64,000 bases of DNA, taken from contig CABIXN010000004.1 in assembly GCA_902362715.1 (NCBI GenBank), positions 149,337 through 213,336 on the forward strand, written 5' to 3'. Shown here piece after piece: positions 50,047-59,978 of the stretch (its first letter is position 1; every line of letters begins with the position of its first letter). Under the pieces are notes generated by a model. It was not told where the DNA came from, did no database searches, and saw only the letters and a program-made list of their open reading frames with translations. Made by a program: the position numbers and the translations under genes. The stretch is from Lachnospiraceae bacterium. GTDB lineage: Bacteria > Bacillota > Clostridia > Lachnospirales > Lachnospiraceae.

Positions 50047-50901
50047 CTAAAATGTCAGTCTGTGAATTTTTGCCTTGCCTTCTTTTTGTACACCTCTTGC
50101 ATAAGAAAACTCCGGATAGCCAAAACCGATAGCCGCTCCCACATGGTGGTCCTCCGGAATCTTAAGCTTCGCTTTTATCTCAGGCATATTATTTAAAACA
50201 TTTAACGGATATTTCAATATAACCGCTCCCATCTGCCGCGCTGCGCACATCAGTTCAAAATACGTACTGATAATGGTGGTATCTTCCCCGCAGGAACCAA
50301 ATTTCTTCGGCATATGTACAATTAGTAAATGAGGTGCTGAACAAAACAGCATATCTCCATTCATGGCCTGCTGCTCTCTGTCCTTCATAATCTGGTAGGA
50401 TTCTTCATCAAAAGAACGGGCATATATCCCCTCACCGGCTTGACGTTCCATCTCATCATGCACCATTTTCTGAAATTTCTTCATCTCTTCTCTGTCGTCT
50501 ATTAATGTATACTCCGCTTTCTGCTTATTTCCTCCTGTAGGTGCATTCTCCAGCACCTTAAACATTTCTTCCAGCTCTTTTTTATCTACATTTCTATCCT
50601 GAAAATGACGACAGGATCTTCTCCCTGCAATCAGAGAATCTATCATCTTGGCTGCTCCGTCCCCGGCCATAGGCAGACTATTTTCGGGAACTTTTCCCAG
50701 TACCGATACCGCCCCTTGAGGACAGACTGCAAGACAATGCTGGCATCCCCAGCATCCATACCAATCCAGAGTTTTGACTTCTTTTATCTGAGCTTTCCGA
50801 TCCTGCCCCAGCTCTATCAGCATAGCCGGACAGGCTCTGACACACAGACCGCATCCAATGCACATCTCTTTGTCTACTTTAAAATCTGCAAGATTGTTCA
50901 T
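50047..50901 (-). CDS. Ferredoxin-domain nitroreductase
   Basis: 284 residues from ATG 50901 (AGAAGG upstream; a TTG six codons earlier is unlikely). Two 4Fe-4S motifs at the N terminus (CIGCGLCVRACP and CWGCQHCLAVCP), then an FMN nitroreductase domain (IAGRRSCRHFQDRNV, ENAPTGGNKQKAEY, GAVILKYPLNVL, GAAIGFGYPE). Such fusions pass ferredoxin-level electrons to FMN substrates. Substrate unknown. Confidence 0.92.
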   Translation of the reverse strand: MNNLADFKVDKEMCIGCGLCVRACPAMLIELGQDRKAQIKEVKTLDWYGCWGCQHCLAVCPQGAVSVLGKVPENSLPMAGDGAAKMIDSLIAGRRSCRHFQDRNVDKKELEEMFKVLENAPTGGNKQKAEYTLIDDREEMKKFQKMVHDEMERQAGEGIYARSFDEESYQIMKDREQQAMNGDMLFCSAPHLLIVHMPKKFGSCGEDTTIISTYFELMCAARQMGAVILKYPLNVLNNMPEIKAKLKIPEDHHVGAAIGFGYPEFSYARGVQKEGKAKIHRLTF

Positions 50902-51004
50902 TTTTAAACCTTCTTTCAAAATTTTATCGGTTATAGCTTCTATTTTATTTGATATTTCACTGTTCGTCCAGTAAAATCAAATATCTTTGGTTTTTAGCTA
51001 TTTA

Positions 51005-51868
51005 TCAAAACATTGCTTTTGCGGCAAAAAATACAAGCACCAGTATACCCAGCACAATCCGATACCATCCGAAAACTTTGAAATCATGTTTCTTAATATA
51101 ATTCATCAAAAATTTGATGACAATAATAGATACCACAAAGGCTACTGCCATACCGGTCAGCAGAATCACTGCTTCTGTGGCAGTAAAATCAAATCCAAAC
51201 TGAAGTATCTTTAACAGACTGGCGCCAAACATAACAGGGATCGCCAGATAAAATGTAAATTCTGCTGCTGCCACCCTGGAAACCCCAATTAAAAGCGCTC
51301 CCACAATGGTAGCTCCGGATCTGGAGGTTCCCGGAAAAATTGCCGCAATCAGCTGAAAAATTCCAATCATCAAACACATCTGGTAGGAAATCTGAGCCAC
51401 TGACTGCACCCGGCTTCTTCTTCCCTTGTGTTTATTTTCAATAATAATAAATGCTATACCAAACACAATAAGGGCGATGGCAACGGTTTCATAATTATAA
51501 AACATTGCTTCAAATGTATCATTAAACGCCAGTCCGATGACAGCTGCCGGAATACAGGCAATTATAATTTTAATCCAGAGGTGGATAATATCCATTTTAA
51601 CAAAAGACAAAGGCCCCCTCCCGGCCAGGGGAGCCTGATTATTTTTCCTTCCAAAAGGCCAGATCTTATGCCAGAATACAACCACAACAGCCAGAATGGC
51701 ACCAAGCTGAATGACAACTTCAAACATACGAAAAAAGGCTTCTGATACATCCAGCTTCACGAACTCATTTAACAGTATCATATGTCCGGTGCTGCTAATA
51801 GGAAGCCATTCTGTAATTCCTTCTACAATACCAAACAATACGGCTTTTAAAATTTCCATTAATTCCAT
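51005..51868 (-). CDS. uppP: Undecaprenyl-diphosphatase
   Basis: 287 residues, eight membrane segments. EGITEWLPISSTGHMIL and FPGTSRSGATI are the UppP (BacA) active-site motifs with the Glu-rich and PGxSRSxxT regions. It recycles the lipid carrier for wall synthesis and can give bacitracin tolerance. RBS AGGAG. A weak hairpin (50945-50990) follows the stop. Confidence 0.95.
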   Translation of the reverse strand: MELMEILKAVLFGIVEGITEWLPISSTGHMILLNEFVKLDVSEAFFRMFEVVIQLGAILAVVVVFWHKIWPFGRKNNQAPLAGRGPLSFVKMDIIHLWIKIIIACIPAAVIGLAFNDTFEAMFYNYETVAIALIVFGIAFIIIENKHKGRRSRVQSVAQISYQMCLMIGIFQLIAAIFPGTSRSGATIVGALLIGVSRVAAAEFTFYLAIPVMFGASLLKILQFGFDFTATEAVILLTGMAVAFVVSIIVIKFLMNYIKKHDFKVFGWYRIVLGILVLVFFAAKAMF

Positions 51869-51989
51869 ATATAAACTCCTGTTTCTTTTTTACCTCTAAT
51901 TCTATTCCAAATTTTTCTTTTGTAAACCATTTTTACCAAATCATAAGAAAGAAAAAAGAAAGTGTCTGTCGAAAACACTTTTGTTTCCG

Positions 51990-53375
51990 CTAATCTGTTT
52001 CCCCTTCTGTTCTTTTCTCTCCCCCCGTCAGCCTGCGTATCCAGTTGTATCTGTTCACTTTTATAAACGCAGGAAGACATTTAAAAATCTGATCGGAATT
52101 AATAAACAGCACAACCACAATCGTAGGCAGCTTCCACCAGAATGCCGCCATAAACGACAGCGGATACATAATACACCAAATGCTGATTAAATCCAGCTTC
52201 AGATAAAAGGTGGTATCTCCGCCGCCCCGGATGATTCCTCCAATGGTCGGCATCTGATACGAGGTACCAATTGCAATAAAGCTCAGCATAATAATAATCT
52301 GACTGGCCAGCTTCAATGACTCCTCATTCAGTGAATAGAAGCTTAAAATCGGCACTCTTAAAATATTCAGCCCAAGGCAGATCGTCAGTCCCACTACAAG
52401 GAAGACTACCTGCAGTGTCCGGCTGTATTCTTTTACCTTATCCAGTTTCCCCATACCAATAGTCTTTCCTATTACTACTGATGTAGCGGAAGCAGAACCG
52501 ATGGCGATAATTTTCAAAAACTGAAACAGTGTCGCCGCTGCGCTGTTGGCCGCTATGGCATTGGTATCTAAATGTCCTAAAATAGCCGTCTGCATTGCCT
52601 GGGAGACCCCGAAAAGTCCCTGAATCACCACTACCGGAAGACTGATTCTTAAAAAGCTGCCAAGCATCTGGTGATCCCTCCTGAGAAATTCTTTCCATTT
52701 TACATGCAGCTTTTTGTCACCAAATGCAACATAGCAGGCAACAATGAAAAGCTCTACAGCTCTTGCAGCCAGTGTTCCCACAGCGGCTCCCCGGATTCCC
52801 ATTTCAGGCGCCCCAAAGTTACCAAAGATCAGCATATAATTGATCCCCACATTTATGATCAATGTGGACAGTGAAACAAAAAAAGCGATTCTGACCGTTT
52901 CCACACTGCGCAGCATAGCCAGCAGAACATTTGTAATGGCAAATAGCAGATAGGTAAAACGCATCAGAGATAAATACTCTGTTCCACAGGCTATAATTGC
53001 AGGATCCTTTGTAAATATTTCCAGAATCTGCTCCGGAAACAGCGAGGCAGCTGCCGTCAGAATCAATCCTCCTACTATAGCAATTCTAAGGGCAATACCC
53101 GCAAGCTTTTTAATAGGACCGGTTTCCCCTTTTCCCCAATACTGTGCAGATAATACTACCAGCCCTTCTCCCAGGCCTACTACAACCTGCTGCCAGACAA
53201 ATTGTATCTGATTTACTGCTGCGGCACCGGAAAGTTCATTTTGCCCATAGCTTCCAAGCATGACATTATCCGCCAGATTGACACTGTAGGAAATCAGATT
53301 CTGCACCACAAGAAGTCCCATCAAGGAAAAAAAAGTCCGGTAAAACTGTTTGTCTTTTGTCAATAATTTACTCAT
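51990..53375 (-). CDS. MATE-family efflux transporter
   Basis: 461 residues, twelve membrane segments in two halves. The half-starts LADNVMLGSYGQNELSGAAAVNQIQF and AQYWGKGE, and the repeated VVIGKTIGMGKLDKVKEYSR in the second half are the MatE pattern. It exports drugs or metabolites using Na+ or H+. The RBS (AGGAG) is 12 bases from the ATG, a long gap. Divergent from the penicillin-binding protein gene. Confidence 0.92.
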   Translation of the reverse strand: MSKLLTKDKQFYRTFFSLMGLLVVQNLISYSVNLADNVMLGSYGQNELSGAAAVNQIQFVWQQVVVGLGEGLVVLSAQYWGKGETGPIKKLAGIALRIAIVGGLILTAAASLFPEQILEIFTKDPAIIACGTEYLSLMRFTYLLFAITNVLLAMLRSVETVRIAFFVSLSTLIINVGINYMLIFGNFGAPEMGIRGAAVGTLAARAVELFIVACYVAFGDKKLHVKWKEFLRRDHQMLGSFLRISLPVVVIQGLFGVSQAMQTAILGHLDTNAIAANSAAATLFQFLKIIAIGSASATSVVIGKTIGMGKLDKVKEYSRTLQVVFLVVGLTICLGLNILRVPILSFYSLNEESLKLASQIIIMLSFIAIGTSYQMPTIGGIIRGGGDTTFYLKLDLISIWCIMYPLSFMAAFWWKLPTIVVVLFINSDQIFKCLPAFIKVNRYNWIRRLTGGEKRTEGETD

Positions 53376-53578
53376 ATTCTGTCTATACTCCTGTTAAAAC
53401 ATAAAAATTTTTTCCAATAATTTAAGAAATTCATCATAATCATTTTATAATATACTATATATCATAATCAGAAGATTTATTGTATAATGACTTAGTATAT
53501 CAAATACACCAAACATTGTCACTTATCACCGTTTTACTAATAAACTGTGAAATCTGAAGAATATTGAGGTTGATAAAC

Positions 53579-56005
53579 ATGAAGAACGAAGATAACACTA
53601 ACAATAAGAATAAGAAAAAGAAAGGCCGCAAAAAACGCCGCCCTGGACGTATTATCAGAAATATTATTCTGGGGATTGTAATTGCCTTTGCCGCTCTTTT
53701 TCTTCTTGGAAATTTGTTTTTTCATTACAAATATGGAGAAACTATTTTCAGCTGTGCAAAATTTGGAAAAGAGGCAGTGGCAGAAAGTACCGCTGACACC
53801 TTCCGCCCCAATCAGGCTTCTACCGTTTACAGCTCAGATGGCAAAGAAATTGCAAAGCTGTATGAGGATACCGAAAGCACTTACCTGGATTTTGACAATA
53901 TCCCCAAAAATGTCATCAACGCTTTCGTGGCCGTAGAAGACCGTACTTTCTGGAAAAATTCCGGAATCGACGTTAAGGGTATTGTACGTGTCAGTCTGAA
54001 CTTTTTAAAAACAAAAGGTGATGTAGCTCAGGGTGCCAGCACCATTACCCAGCAGCTTTCCAGAGATATTTTCCTCACCAACGAAAAGTCACTGGTACGA
54101 AAGGTAAAAGAAATTTTTATTGCCATGAATCTGAATAAAAAATACAGTAAAGAAGAGATCATGGAATATTACTGCAATAACGTCTGCTTTGCCAACGGAA
54201 TTTTCGGTATTGAAGATGCCAGCCAGACCTATTTTAACAAACCGGCATCCCAGCTGACTTTGTCAGAGGCAGCTTACCTTTGCGCAATACCAAACCGGCC
54301 GGAATATTATAATCCATTTAAAGACAGCAGCAACGCCATCACCCGCCGGGACAAGATTTTAGAGGACATGTATGAATGTGGTTATATTACCCAGCAGGAA
54401 ATGAACGACGCTGTTTCCGAAGAAATTACCATCGCCAAACAAGAAGATAACGATGAATTTTACAACTATGAAACTTCCTTTGCCATCAAATGTGCAACCG
54501 AATATTTAATGGGCTATCTGTACGATTTCAATTTCCAGTATCAATTTGATACAGACAGCGAATACGCCGAATATCATCAAAAATACAACGAAGTATATCA
54601 GCAGGCCAAACACCGCTTATACACCGGAGGTTATGAGATTCAGACCTCACTAGATCTTGAGGCTCAGCAGGGACTTCAAGAAGTTGTAAATAATCAGCTT
54701 TCATTTGACCAGCGCTTAAAAAAGGGTAGTGAAACCTATAACCTGCAGAGTGGTATGACTGTTATCGACAACAATACCGGCAAAGTGGTTGCATCTGTGG
54801 GAGGGCGTGAACAGGAAGGTATCACTCAGGCACTGTCCTATAACCATTCCTTCCAGGGCTCCAACCAGCCGGGCAGCAGTATTAAACCACTGGTTGTATA
54901 TACTCCGGCACTGATGAAAGGCTACACCCCCACATCGGCAATTCCGGATATTAATGTGGATGTGGCGAAAAAGTCAACACAGAAAGTCAGCTCCATGACC
55001 GGCACGAAATATTCTCTTCGTGAAGCAGTGGTCCGCAGTAAAAACGGATGTGCTTACTGGCTGTTAAATGATATTACTCCCAAATACGGTTTATCTTTCC
55101 TAGAGGAGATGGGATTTTCCAATCTGCATCCAAATGATAATAATTTAAGCGCCGCACTGGGCGGTTTCAGTTACGGAACCTCCCCGTGGGAAATGGCCAA
55201 CGCCTATTATACCCTTTATAACTCCGGCACTTACACAAAAGCAGACTGCCTGACCTCCATAAAGGATAATACAGGAAAAGAAATATACGAAGCTCCGGCT
55301 TCAAAGGAAGTTTACTCTTCTACAGCTTCTGACGAAATCATTGATATCATGCGGGGGGTATTTAAAAGTCCCGGTACTGCCAGCAGCCTTAACTGGAGCA
55401 GCTCTACCCAGACAGAGGCCGCCGGAAAGACAGGTACAACCAATGATAACCGGGACGGCTGGTTCTGCGGTTTTACTCCCTATTATACAATTGCTGTCTG
55501 GGTTGGCAACGATGACAACAGTCCTTATCCCGGATTAAGCGGCAGCACCTACCCTGCCCGTATTTGGAAAGAAGCAATGCTGTACATGATTAAAGATAAA
55601 CCCGCAGCTTCTTTTGATTTATCTGTCAGCGGTTCCTCAAATACCGTTGTCCCTGATGAAGAAGAAACAGAGACAGACAATACAGACAGCACGGATAATA
55701 CCAATACAGACACTCAGGATAACACACAGCAGAATCCTGCAGATACACCGCAGACAACACCTGATACACCAGATGATAATCAGGATGACAACCCGGATGA
55801 TATCCAGGGGGATATTAAACCCGATCCGGATGACGGCGGCAGCACAGATACGCCGTCCACAGATCCCGATACCCCGCCGGATGGCGGAGATGGCGGCTCA
55901 GACTCCGAAGGAGACCAGGGCCAGGACTCCCAGCAAAAGCCGGATGGATCCGGTCAGGGTAGCAGCTCCTCCGGCAGCCAGACCAATCAAAATTCAAAGA
56001 ACTAA
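53579..56005 (+). CDS. Class A penicillin-binding protein (glycosyltransferase and transpeptidase)
   Basis: 808 residues from ATG 53579 with TTGAGG upstream. A Lys/Arg-rich cytoplasmic N terminus, one membrane helix at about 30-55, a family-51 glycosyltransferase domain (AVEDRTFWKNSGIDVKGI with the catalytic Glu, GASTITQQLSRD, KVKEIFIAMNLNKKYSKEEI), then a transpeptidase domain with SSIKP (SxxK), SKNGC (SxN) and KTGTT. The last ~120 residues are a low-complexity Asp/Thr/Asn/Ser tail with no fold. It makes and cross-links wall glycan outside the membrane. Confidence 0.94.
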   Translation: MKNEDNTNNKNKKKKGRKKRRPGRIIRNIILGIVIAFAALFLLGNLFFHYKYGETIFSCAKFGKEAVAESTADTFRPNQASTVYSSDGKEIAKLYEDTESTYLDFDNIPKNVINAFVAVEDRTFWKNSGIDVKGIVRVSLNFLKTKGDVAQGASTITQQLSRDIFLTNEKSLVRKVKEIFIAMNLNKKYSKEEIMEYYCNNVCFANGIFGIEDASQTYFNKPASQLTLSEAAYLCAIPNRPEYYNPFKDSSNAITRRDKILEDMYECGYITQQEMNDAVSEEITIAKQEDNDEFYNYETSFAIKCATEYLMGYLYDFNFQYQFDTDSEYAEYHQKYNEVYQQAKHRLYTGGYEIQTSLDLEAQQGLQEVVNNQLSFDQRLKKGSETYNLQSGMTVIDNNTGKVVASVGGREQEGITQALSYNHSFQGSNQPGSSIKPLVVYTPALMKGYTPTSAIPDINVDVAKKSTQKVSSMTGTKYSLREAVVRSKNGCAYWLLNDITPKYGLSFLEEMGFSNLHPNDNNLSAALGGFSYGTSPWEMANAYYTLYNSGTYTKADCLTSIKDNTGKEIYEAPASKEVYSSTASDEIIDIMRGVFKSPGTASSLNWSSSTQTEAAGKTGTTNDNRDGWFCGFTPYYTIAVWVGNDDNSPYPGLSGSTYPARIWKEAMLYMIKDKPAASFDLSVSGSSNTVVPDEEETETDNTDSTDNTNTDTQDNTQQNPADTPQTTPDTPDDNQDDNPDDIQGDIKPDPDDGGSTDTPSTDPDTPPDGGDGGSDSEGDQGQDSQQKPDGSGQGSSSSGSQTNQNSKN

Positions 56006-56010
56006 ACTAA

Positions 56011-56070
56011 CCCCCCTGTCATACAGATCAAAACAAGTATGACAGGGGGGCTTTCGTTTTCCTCTATTAT
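56011..56070 (+). terminator. Terminator of the penicillin-binding protein gene
   Basis: CCCCCCTGTCATAC (56011-56024) pairs with GTATGACAGGGGGG (56037-56050), then CTTTCGTTTTCC. Confidence 0.85.
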
Positions 56071-56107
56071 CTTTATTTTACATCAACACCTAATGTGCAG
56101 CTCTTTT

Positions 56108-56965
56108 CTACTCCTCCTTATATTCTTCAATCAGATCGTAAAACTCTTCCAGGGTCAGATTCTCCTCTGTTAAAAACTCCGCTGCTTCTTCTCCCACATA
56201 TCTAAAATGCCAGGGCTCATAGAGAATTTTTGTAACCGCCTCCTTATCCTCTGGATAGCGGACGATAAATCCGTATTTCCAGCATTCTCCCCTCATCCAA
56301 CGGTTTTCCTCCTGTTCCGCCTGGGTGGCGTCCAGATTTGTATAGCCGGCGGCGGTAATATCAAGCGCTAATCCCGTTTCATGCTCACTGTATCCTGCCG
56401 GCATCACCTGTTCATAAGTCTTTTCAAGTGCCTCATCCATCGTACATCCCTGGGACATATAACGGCTGATATCATTTTGAATCAGTTTTGTCTGATAGTC
56501 TGAATCCCGGTAAGCAGAAACCAGACTGTATGAATATCCCGCCTGAAAACCATCTGCAAGCATCCGTGTAAGTGCATTGTAAATCCGGACATCTACACGT
56601 CCTTTCCCATTATTCAGCTCCTGTAATGTCACGCTGTAATCAGCAGGAAGCGCCTGTTCCTTATTAACAAGAACCAGATACTCCTGATTTCTCTCATAGA
56701 TTTCCAGGGCCTTTTTTCTTAAGCGGTTCATCTGTTCTTCATCTTTTGCAACGCTTTGCTTTTTCTGCTCTGCATTACTCAATACTGTCACCTGCTCCTT
56801 TTGCACAGTCTCTTTTGGAGTATGGAAAAAATGATACATACATTTCCCGGCCGCGCACACCAGTGCCAGATCAAGCCCCAGCAGTATCAGCGGCAGAACG
56901 GGCTTTTTTTTCCTTCTCCTTTTATAATTATGATGCTTTTTCCTATATCTTTCGTCCATTTTCAC
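56108..56965 (-). CDS. D-alanyl-D-alanine carboxypeptidase, VanY/M15B type, membrane-anchored
   Basis: 285 residues. A basic N terminus and one membrane helix (LPLILLGLDLALVCAAG), then the M15B domain: SAYRDSDYQTKL, SEHETGLALDIT with the zinc His and Asp, and EPWHFRYVGEE with the catalytic Glu and second His. It trims terminal D-Ala from wall peptides. The GTG at 56965 has AGAGAGG five bases upstream; ATG 56959 is the alternative. It follows a two-component operon by 87 bp on the same strand. Confidence 0.9.
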   Translation of the reverse strand: MKMDERYRKKHHNYKRRRKKKPVLPLILLGLDLALVCAAGKCMYHFFHTPKETVQKEQVTVLSNAEQKKQSVAKDEEQMNRLRKKALEIYERNQEYLVLVNKEQALPADYSVTLQELNNGKGRVDVRIYNALTRMLADGFQAGYSYSLVSAYRDSDYQTKLIQNDISRYMSQGCTMDEALEKTYEQVMPAGYSEHETGLALDITAAGYTNLDATQAEQEENRWMRGECWKYGFIVRYPEDKEAVTKILYEPWHFRYVGEEAAEFLTEENLTLEEFYDLIEEYKEE

Positions 56966-57052
56966 ATTTACCTCTCTTTTGTCTTTCTGACAGGTTCCAT
57001 CATATACTTAATAAGCATCATAATTGTTTCCTGTTCCCTTCAAAAAAGCAAA

Positions 57053-57784
57053 TTAATTCAAGGAAAAATATGTCCCATAAGCAACAATCCTGATCTCCGC
57101 AAAATAACCGTCCGTATCCAAAAGCTGCACGGAAAAACTGTCCGTATCCTCCGGATATCTTTCAATGACCTGGCAGTCATAATACTGCCCTATATACTCT
57201 TCAAATTTTCCCATGCCAAGATAAGGATCATTATAAATCCCTGTCACAACACTGCTTTCATTTTTCAGATACCGGTCGCTTGGCATATTTTCTTCATAGT
57301 CCGGCATTCCGGCAATTTTAATGATGCAGCCGCTTTCATCGTCCATATAGACTTCCATGCTTCTTCCTGAATCGTCCTTTAATGTAAACTTCCAGACAAT
57401 CATAGAGCCCGAATGCTCTCCTTCCAGCATATACAAAAGTATAGCATGTTCCTGTATCTCAAGCTCACCTCCGCCTGGAACCAGATCAAAAATCTGAGAT
57501 ATTTCTTCCAGATCTGAATTGACTTTATTTTTGGCAGTCTCATAGGTCATAGTCTGGGCCGAATCCAGCTGAACAAAGGATCCATAGTTATTAATACCCA
57601 TCAATTTATCGCTAATGCTAAGCTCAGACTCCATATTAAGCCTTACGGTATCAGAAGTCAGCTGCTCCTCTCTTTTTTCAATCTGGTAATCCTGTATCCC
57701 CGCCAGAAATGTGGGAAAACCGCCTCCAGCAAACACTCCGGCTCCCAGAATACCAAATACAATAATTTTATGCTTTAATTTCAA
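57053..57784 (-). CDS. Hypothetical membrane-anchored protein of a two-component operon
   Basis: 243 residues. N-terminal hydrophobic segment (KIIVFGILGAGVFAGGGFPTF), then a Glu-rich linker and two similar alpha/beta parts. YETAKNKVNSDLEEI and WKFTLKDDSGRSMEVYMDDESGCIIKIAG are reminiscent of PepSY-like domains (weak). It overlaps the histidine kinase stop by 4 nt, so it is the third gene of that operon and likely an extracytoplasmic accessory of the signalling system (inference). No family named. Confidence 0.7.
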   Translation of the reverse strand: MKLKHKIIVFGILGAGVFAGGGFPTFLAGIQDYQIEKREEQLTSDTVRLNMESELSISDKLMGINNYGSFVQLDSAQTMTYETAKNKVNSDLEEISQIFDLVPGGGELEIQEHAILLYMLEGEHSGSMIVWKFTLKDDSGRSMEVYMDDESGCIIKIAGMPDYEENMPSDRYLKNESSVVTGIYNDPYLGMGKFEEYIGQYYDCQVIERYPEDTDSFSVQLLDTDGYFAEIRIVAYGTYFSLN

Positions 57785-59184
57785 TTCCCGGCACCACCTT
57801 TCAGCTCCACCTTAACTCTGGTTCCTTTATCCTCACGGTTCTCAAATACAAGACTTCCCCCATGAAGAGATACGATCTCCCTGCACAAGGCAAGCCCCAG
57901 TCCTGCTCCCCCCTGGGCCCTTGACCTGGATTTATCTACCCGGTAAAATGCCTCTGTAATCTTTGCTAACTCCCCCTCCGGTATGCCGGTGCCTTCATCT
58001 TCCACAATGATGCAGCATCCTTCTTCTGACATTTCTACACGAATAAGCAGATGCCCTCCCTGCTCCATGGCCTTTTTTGCATTATCTATAAGATTTACTA
58101 AAAGGGAAACAATCAAATCCGGCTCCATCATGCACTCTCCCGGCTCACAAATGGTCTCCACGCAAATTCCCGCCTCTGTCAGCCCCGGTTTCATCAGATC
58201 TGCAGACTCTTTCACCAGCCTTGCCGGGCTGCTCATTACAAACTCCAGATCCTGTTTCTTTAAAACCAAAAGCTCCAAAAGCTTTAGTGACAGTGTCTCT
58301 AGTCTTCTGCCCTGGGAGAATATATAATTGGCTGCCTCACGCCTCTGCTCCCCGCTAAGTTCCTGGCTTCGCAGCAAATCCGCGTATCCAATAATGGATG
58401 TCATAGGGGTCTTGAGCTCATGTGCAAAGCTCCCCATAAACTCTTCCTGGCGCTCCATGGCCGTCTCTAGCTGCTGGATATGATCTTCCAGCCTCGCCGC
58501 CATCTGATTAAAGTCTTCCGCCAGCAGGCCGATTTCATCCGTACTATAAATACTGGCTCTTCTGGAAAGGTTTCCTTTGCTGATTTCTCTGGCAGTTTTT
58601 GAGAGTTCCTGTAAGGGTTTCGTAAGCAGTACAGTCAAAATCCAGAAAATCAGCACAGCCCCTGCAAGAACTGCCAGAAATACATTTCTGTAAATAATCA
58701 TCTGCTGGGCCCTGGCATCATAAATACCGGTAATATTATACAGTCCGTCCAGATACATCTTTTTCTCTCCGGCCTCAAGCTGACCGGAAATCTGCAAATA
58801 ATAAAGACCGCTTTCTGAAAACACCTGAAGCAGAAAATGGTCCTCTTCCATTTCCTTTGTCCAATTCTTTAGATGAGACGTTTCCTTGCTGCTTTCATAG
58901 ATCGCCCGTTCCTCATCTGACAGGCGCAGACCAATCCAGCTGCCTCCCCCTTTATCCTCCAGCTGTTTTAACGTATTTACAATATCCATATAATACGACT
59001 GGGAACTGACAGAGTTGACAACCCGCAGCATATTTAACACCATCTGATAAGAATTTACCGCCGCCTGCTTTTCTCTGCTTAAGTTTCCTCTGAAGGATGC
59101 GGAAATCAGAATACTTCCCCCAATTCCAAAGGATATAGAAAAAAACAAAATGACGCCCATCAGTAATTTATTTCTAAACTTCAT
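57781..59184 (-). CDS. Sensor histidine kinase
   Basis: 467 residues from ATG 59184, one base after the response regulator stop with TGAGG upstream. Two membrane helices (about 7-29 and 160-185) enclose an extracellular domain; then HAMP (KPLQELSKTAREISKGNLSRRA), HisKA with the phospho-His in FAHELKTPMTSIIGYADLL and an HATPase domain (NLIDNAKKAM, VEDEGTGIPEGEL, GGAGLGLALCREI). Its partner is the next upstream gene. Signal unknown; wall-related neighbours suggest envelope stress. Confidence 0.93.
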   Translation of the reverse strand: MKFRNKLLMGVILFFSISFGIGGSILISASFRGNLSREKQAAVNSYQMVLNMLRVVNSVSSQSYYMDIVNTLKQLEDKGGGSWIGLRLSDEERAIYESSKETSHLKNWTKEMEEDHFLLQVFSESGLYYLQISGQLEAGEKKMYLDGLYNITGIYDARAQQMIIYRNVFLAVLAGAVLIFWILTVLLTKPLQELSKTAREISKGNLSRRASIYSTDEIGLLAEDFNQMAARLEDHIQQLETAMERQEEFMGSFAHELKTPMTSIIGYADLLRSQELSGEQRREAANYIFSQGRRLETLSLKLLELLVLKKQDLEFVMSSPARLVKESADLMKPGLTEAGICVETICEPGECMMEPDLIVSLLVNLIDNAKKAMEQGGHLLIRVEMSEEGCCIIVEDEGTGIPEGELAKITEAFYRVDKSRSRAQGGAGLGLALCREIVSLHGGSLVFENREDKGTRVKVELKGGAGN

Positions 59185-59185
59185 C

Positions 59186-59845
59186 TTATACCTCAAGCCT
59201 GTAGCCGACTTTATGAACGGCCTTAATCCGTTCTTCCCATCCGGTCTTTTTCCTAAGCCTCTGAACATGCAGATCTACCGTCCGGCTGTTTCCGGAAAAA
59301 TCTCCGCCCCAGACTCTTTCATAAATAGTTTCCCTGTATAACGCAACTCCCGGGTTCTGCATAAACAGTACAAGGATATCAAACTCTTTTTTTGTCAGAG
59401 GAATCTCCTCCTCCTGCTTTTTTACCAGTCTGGACCGCAGATCTATCTGTATGTCCGCCAGCTCAATCACATTATCAATCTTATGATTTCTGCGCAGTAC
59501 AGCTTCCACTCTCGCAAGAAGTTCTATAATTTCAAAAGGCTTTACCAGGTAGTCATCCGCGCCCATTTTAAGTCCCCGCACACGGTCTGACACAGAATTT
59601 TTCGCTGTTATAAATATCACCGGAATCTGAAGGGGGGAAATATATTCCATAAGCTCAAACCCGTCTACTCCCGGAAGCATAACGTCCAGCAATATAAGAT
59701 CAAATTTATGCTCTGACAGCTCCAGCAGATCTGCTGCCGCATTTCCATCATATACACACTGGCAGGAATATCCTGCTCTGTTTAAACTCAATTTCAGCAA
59801 ATCCGAAATTGGTTTTTCGTCCTCTACAATCAGAATATGAATCAT
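59186..59845 (-). CDS. OmpR/PhoB-family response regulator
   Basis: 219 residues. Receiver domain with ILIVEDEKPISDLL (acidic pair), the phospho-Asp in DLILLDVMLPG, FITAKNS with the Lys; then a winged helix DNA-binding domain (LTKKEFDILVLFMQNPG, RTVDLHVQRLRKK, VHKVGYRLE). First gene of the regulator-kinase-membrane protein operon. RBS GGGAGGAC. Confidence 0.95.
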   Translation of the reverse strand: MIHILIVEDEKPISDLLKLSLNRAGYSCQCVYDGNAAADLLELSEHKFDLILLDVMLPGVDGFELMEYISPLQIPVIFITAKNSVSDRVRGLKMGADDYLVKPFEIIELLARVEAVLRRNHKIDNVIELADIQIDLRSRLVKKQEEEIPLTKKEFDILVLFMQNPGVALYRETIYERVWGGDFSGNSRTVDLHVQRLRKKTGWEERIKAVHKVGYRLEV

Positions 59846-59899
59846 TTTCTGTCCTCCCGCCTGTAAAATTTACATCATTATTGTATCATACTTGTATCT

Positions 59900-59951
59900 A
59901 AAAAACGGGATCTTCCCGAAAAACTTATTTCCAGTTTTTCGAAAAGATCCC
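59900..59951 (-). terminator. Terminator of the P-type ATPase gene
   Basis: Minus-strand arms 59951-59933 and 59925-59907 (19 bp, few mismatches, GGGATCTT and AAGATCCC at the ends) are followed by GTTTTTTAG. It lies upstream of the two-component operon promoter. Confidence 0.9.
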
Positions 59952-59978
59952 AAAATCAGATTTTAGTCTTCACTTACA

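Noticed and set aside
55614..56042. 142-codon frame in the tail of the penicillin-binding protein gene
   Set aside because: Out-of-frame reading of the repetitive Asp/Thr tail giving Arg/Ile/Gln repeats; no ribosome binding site.
57781..59845. Two-component system as WalRK
   Set aside because: The kinase lacks the PAS domain of WalK and WalH/WalI-type neighbours are not recognisable, so the WalR-box finding is not tied to this pair.
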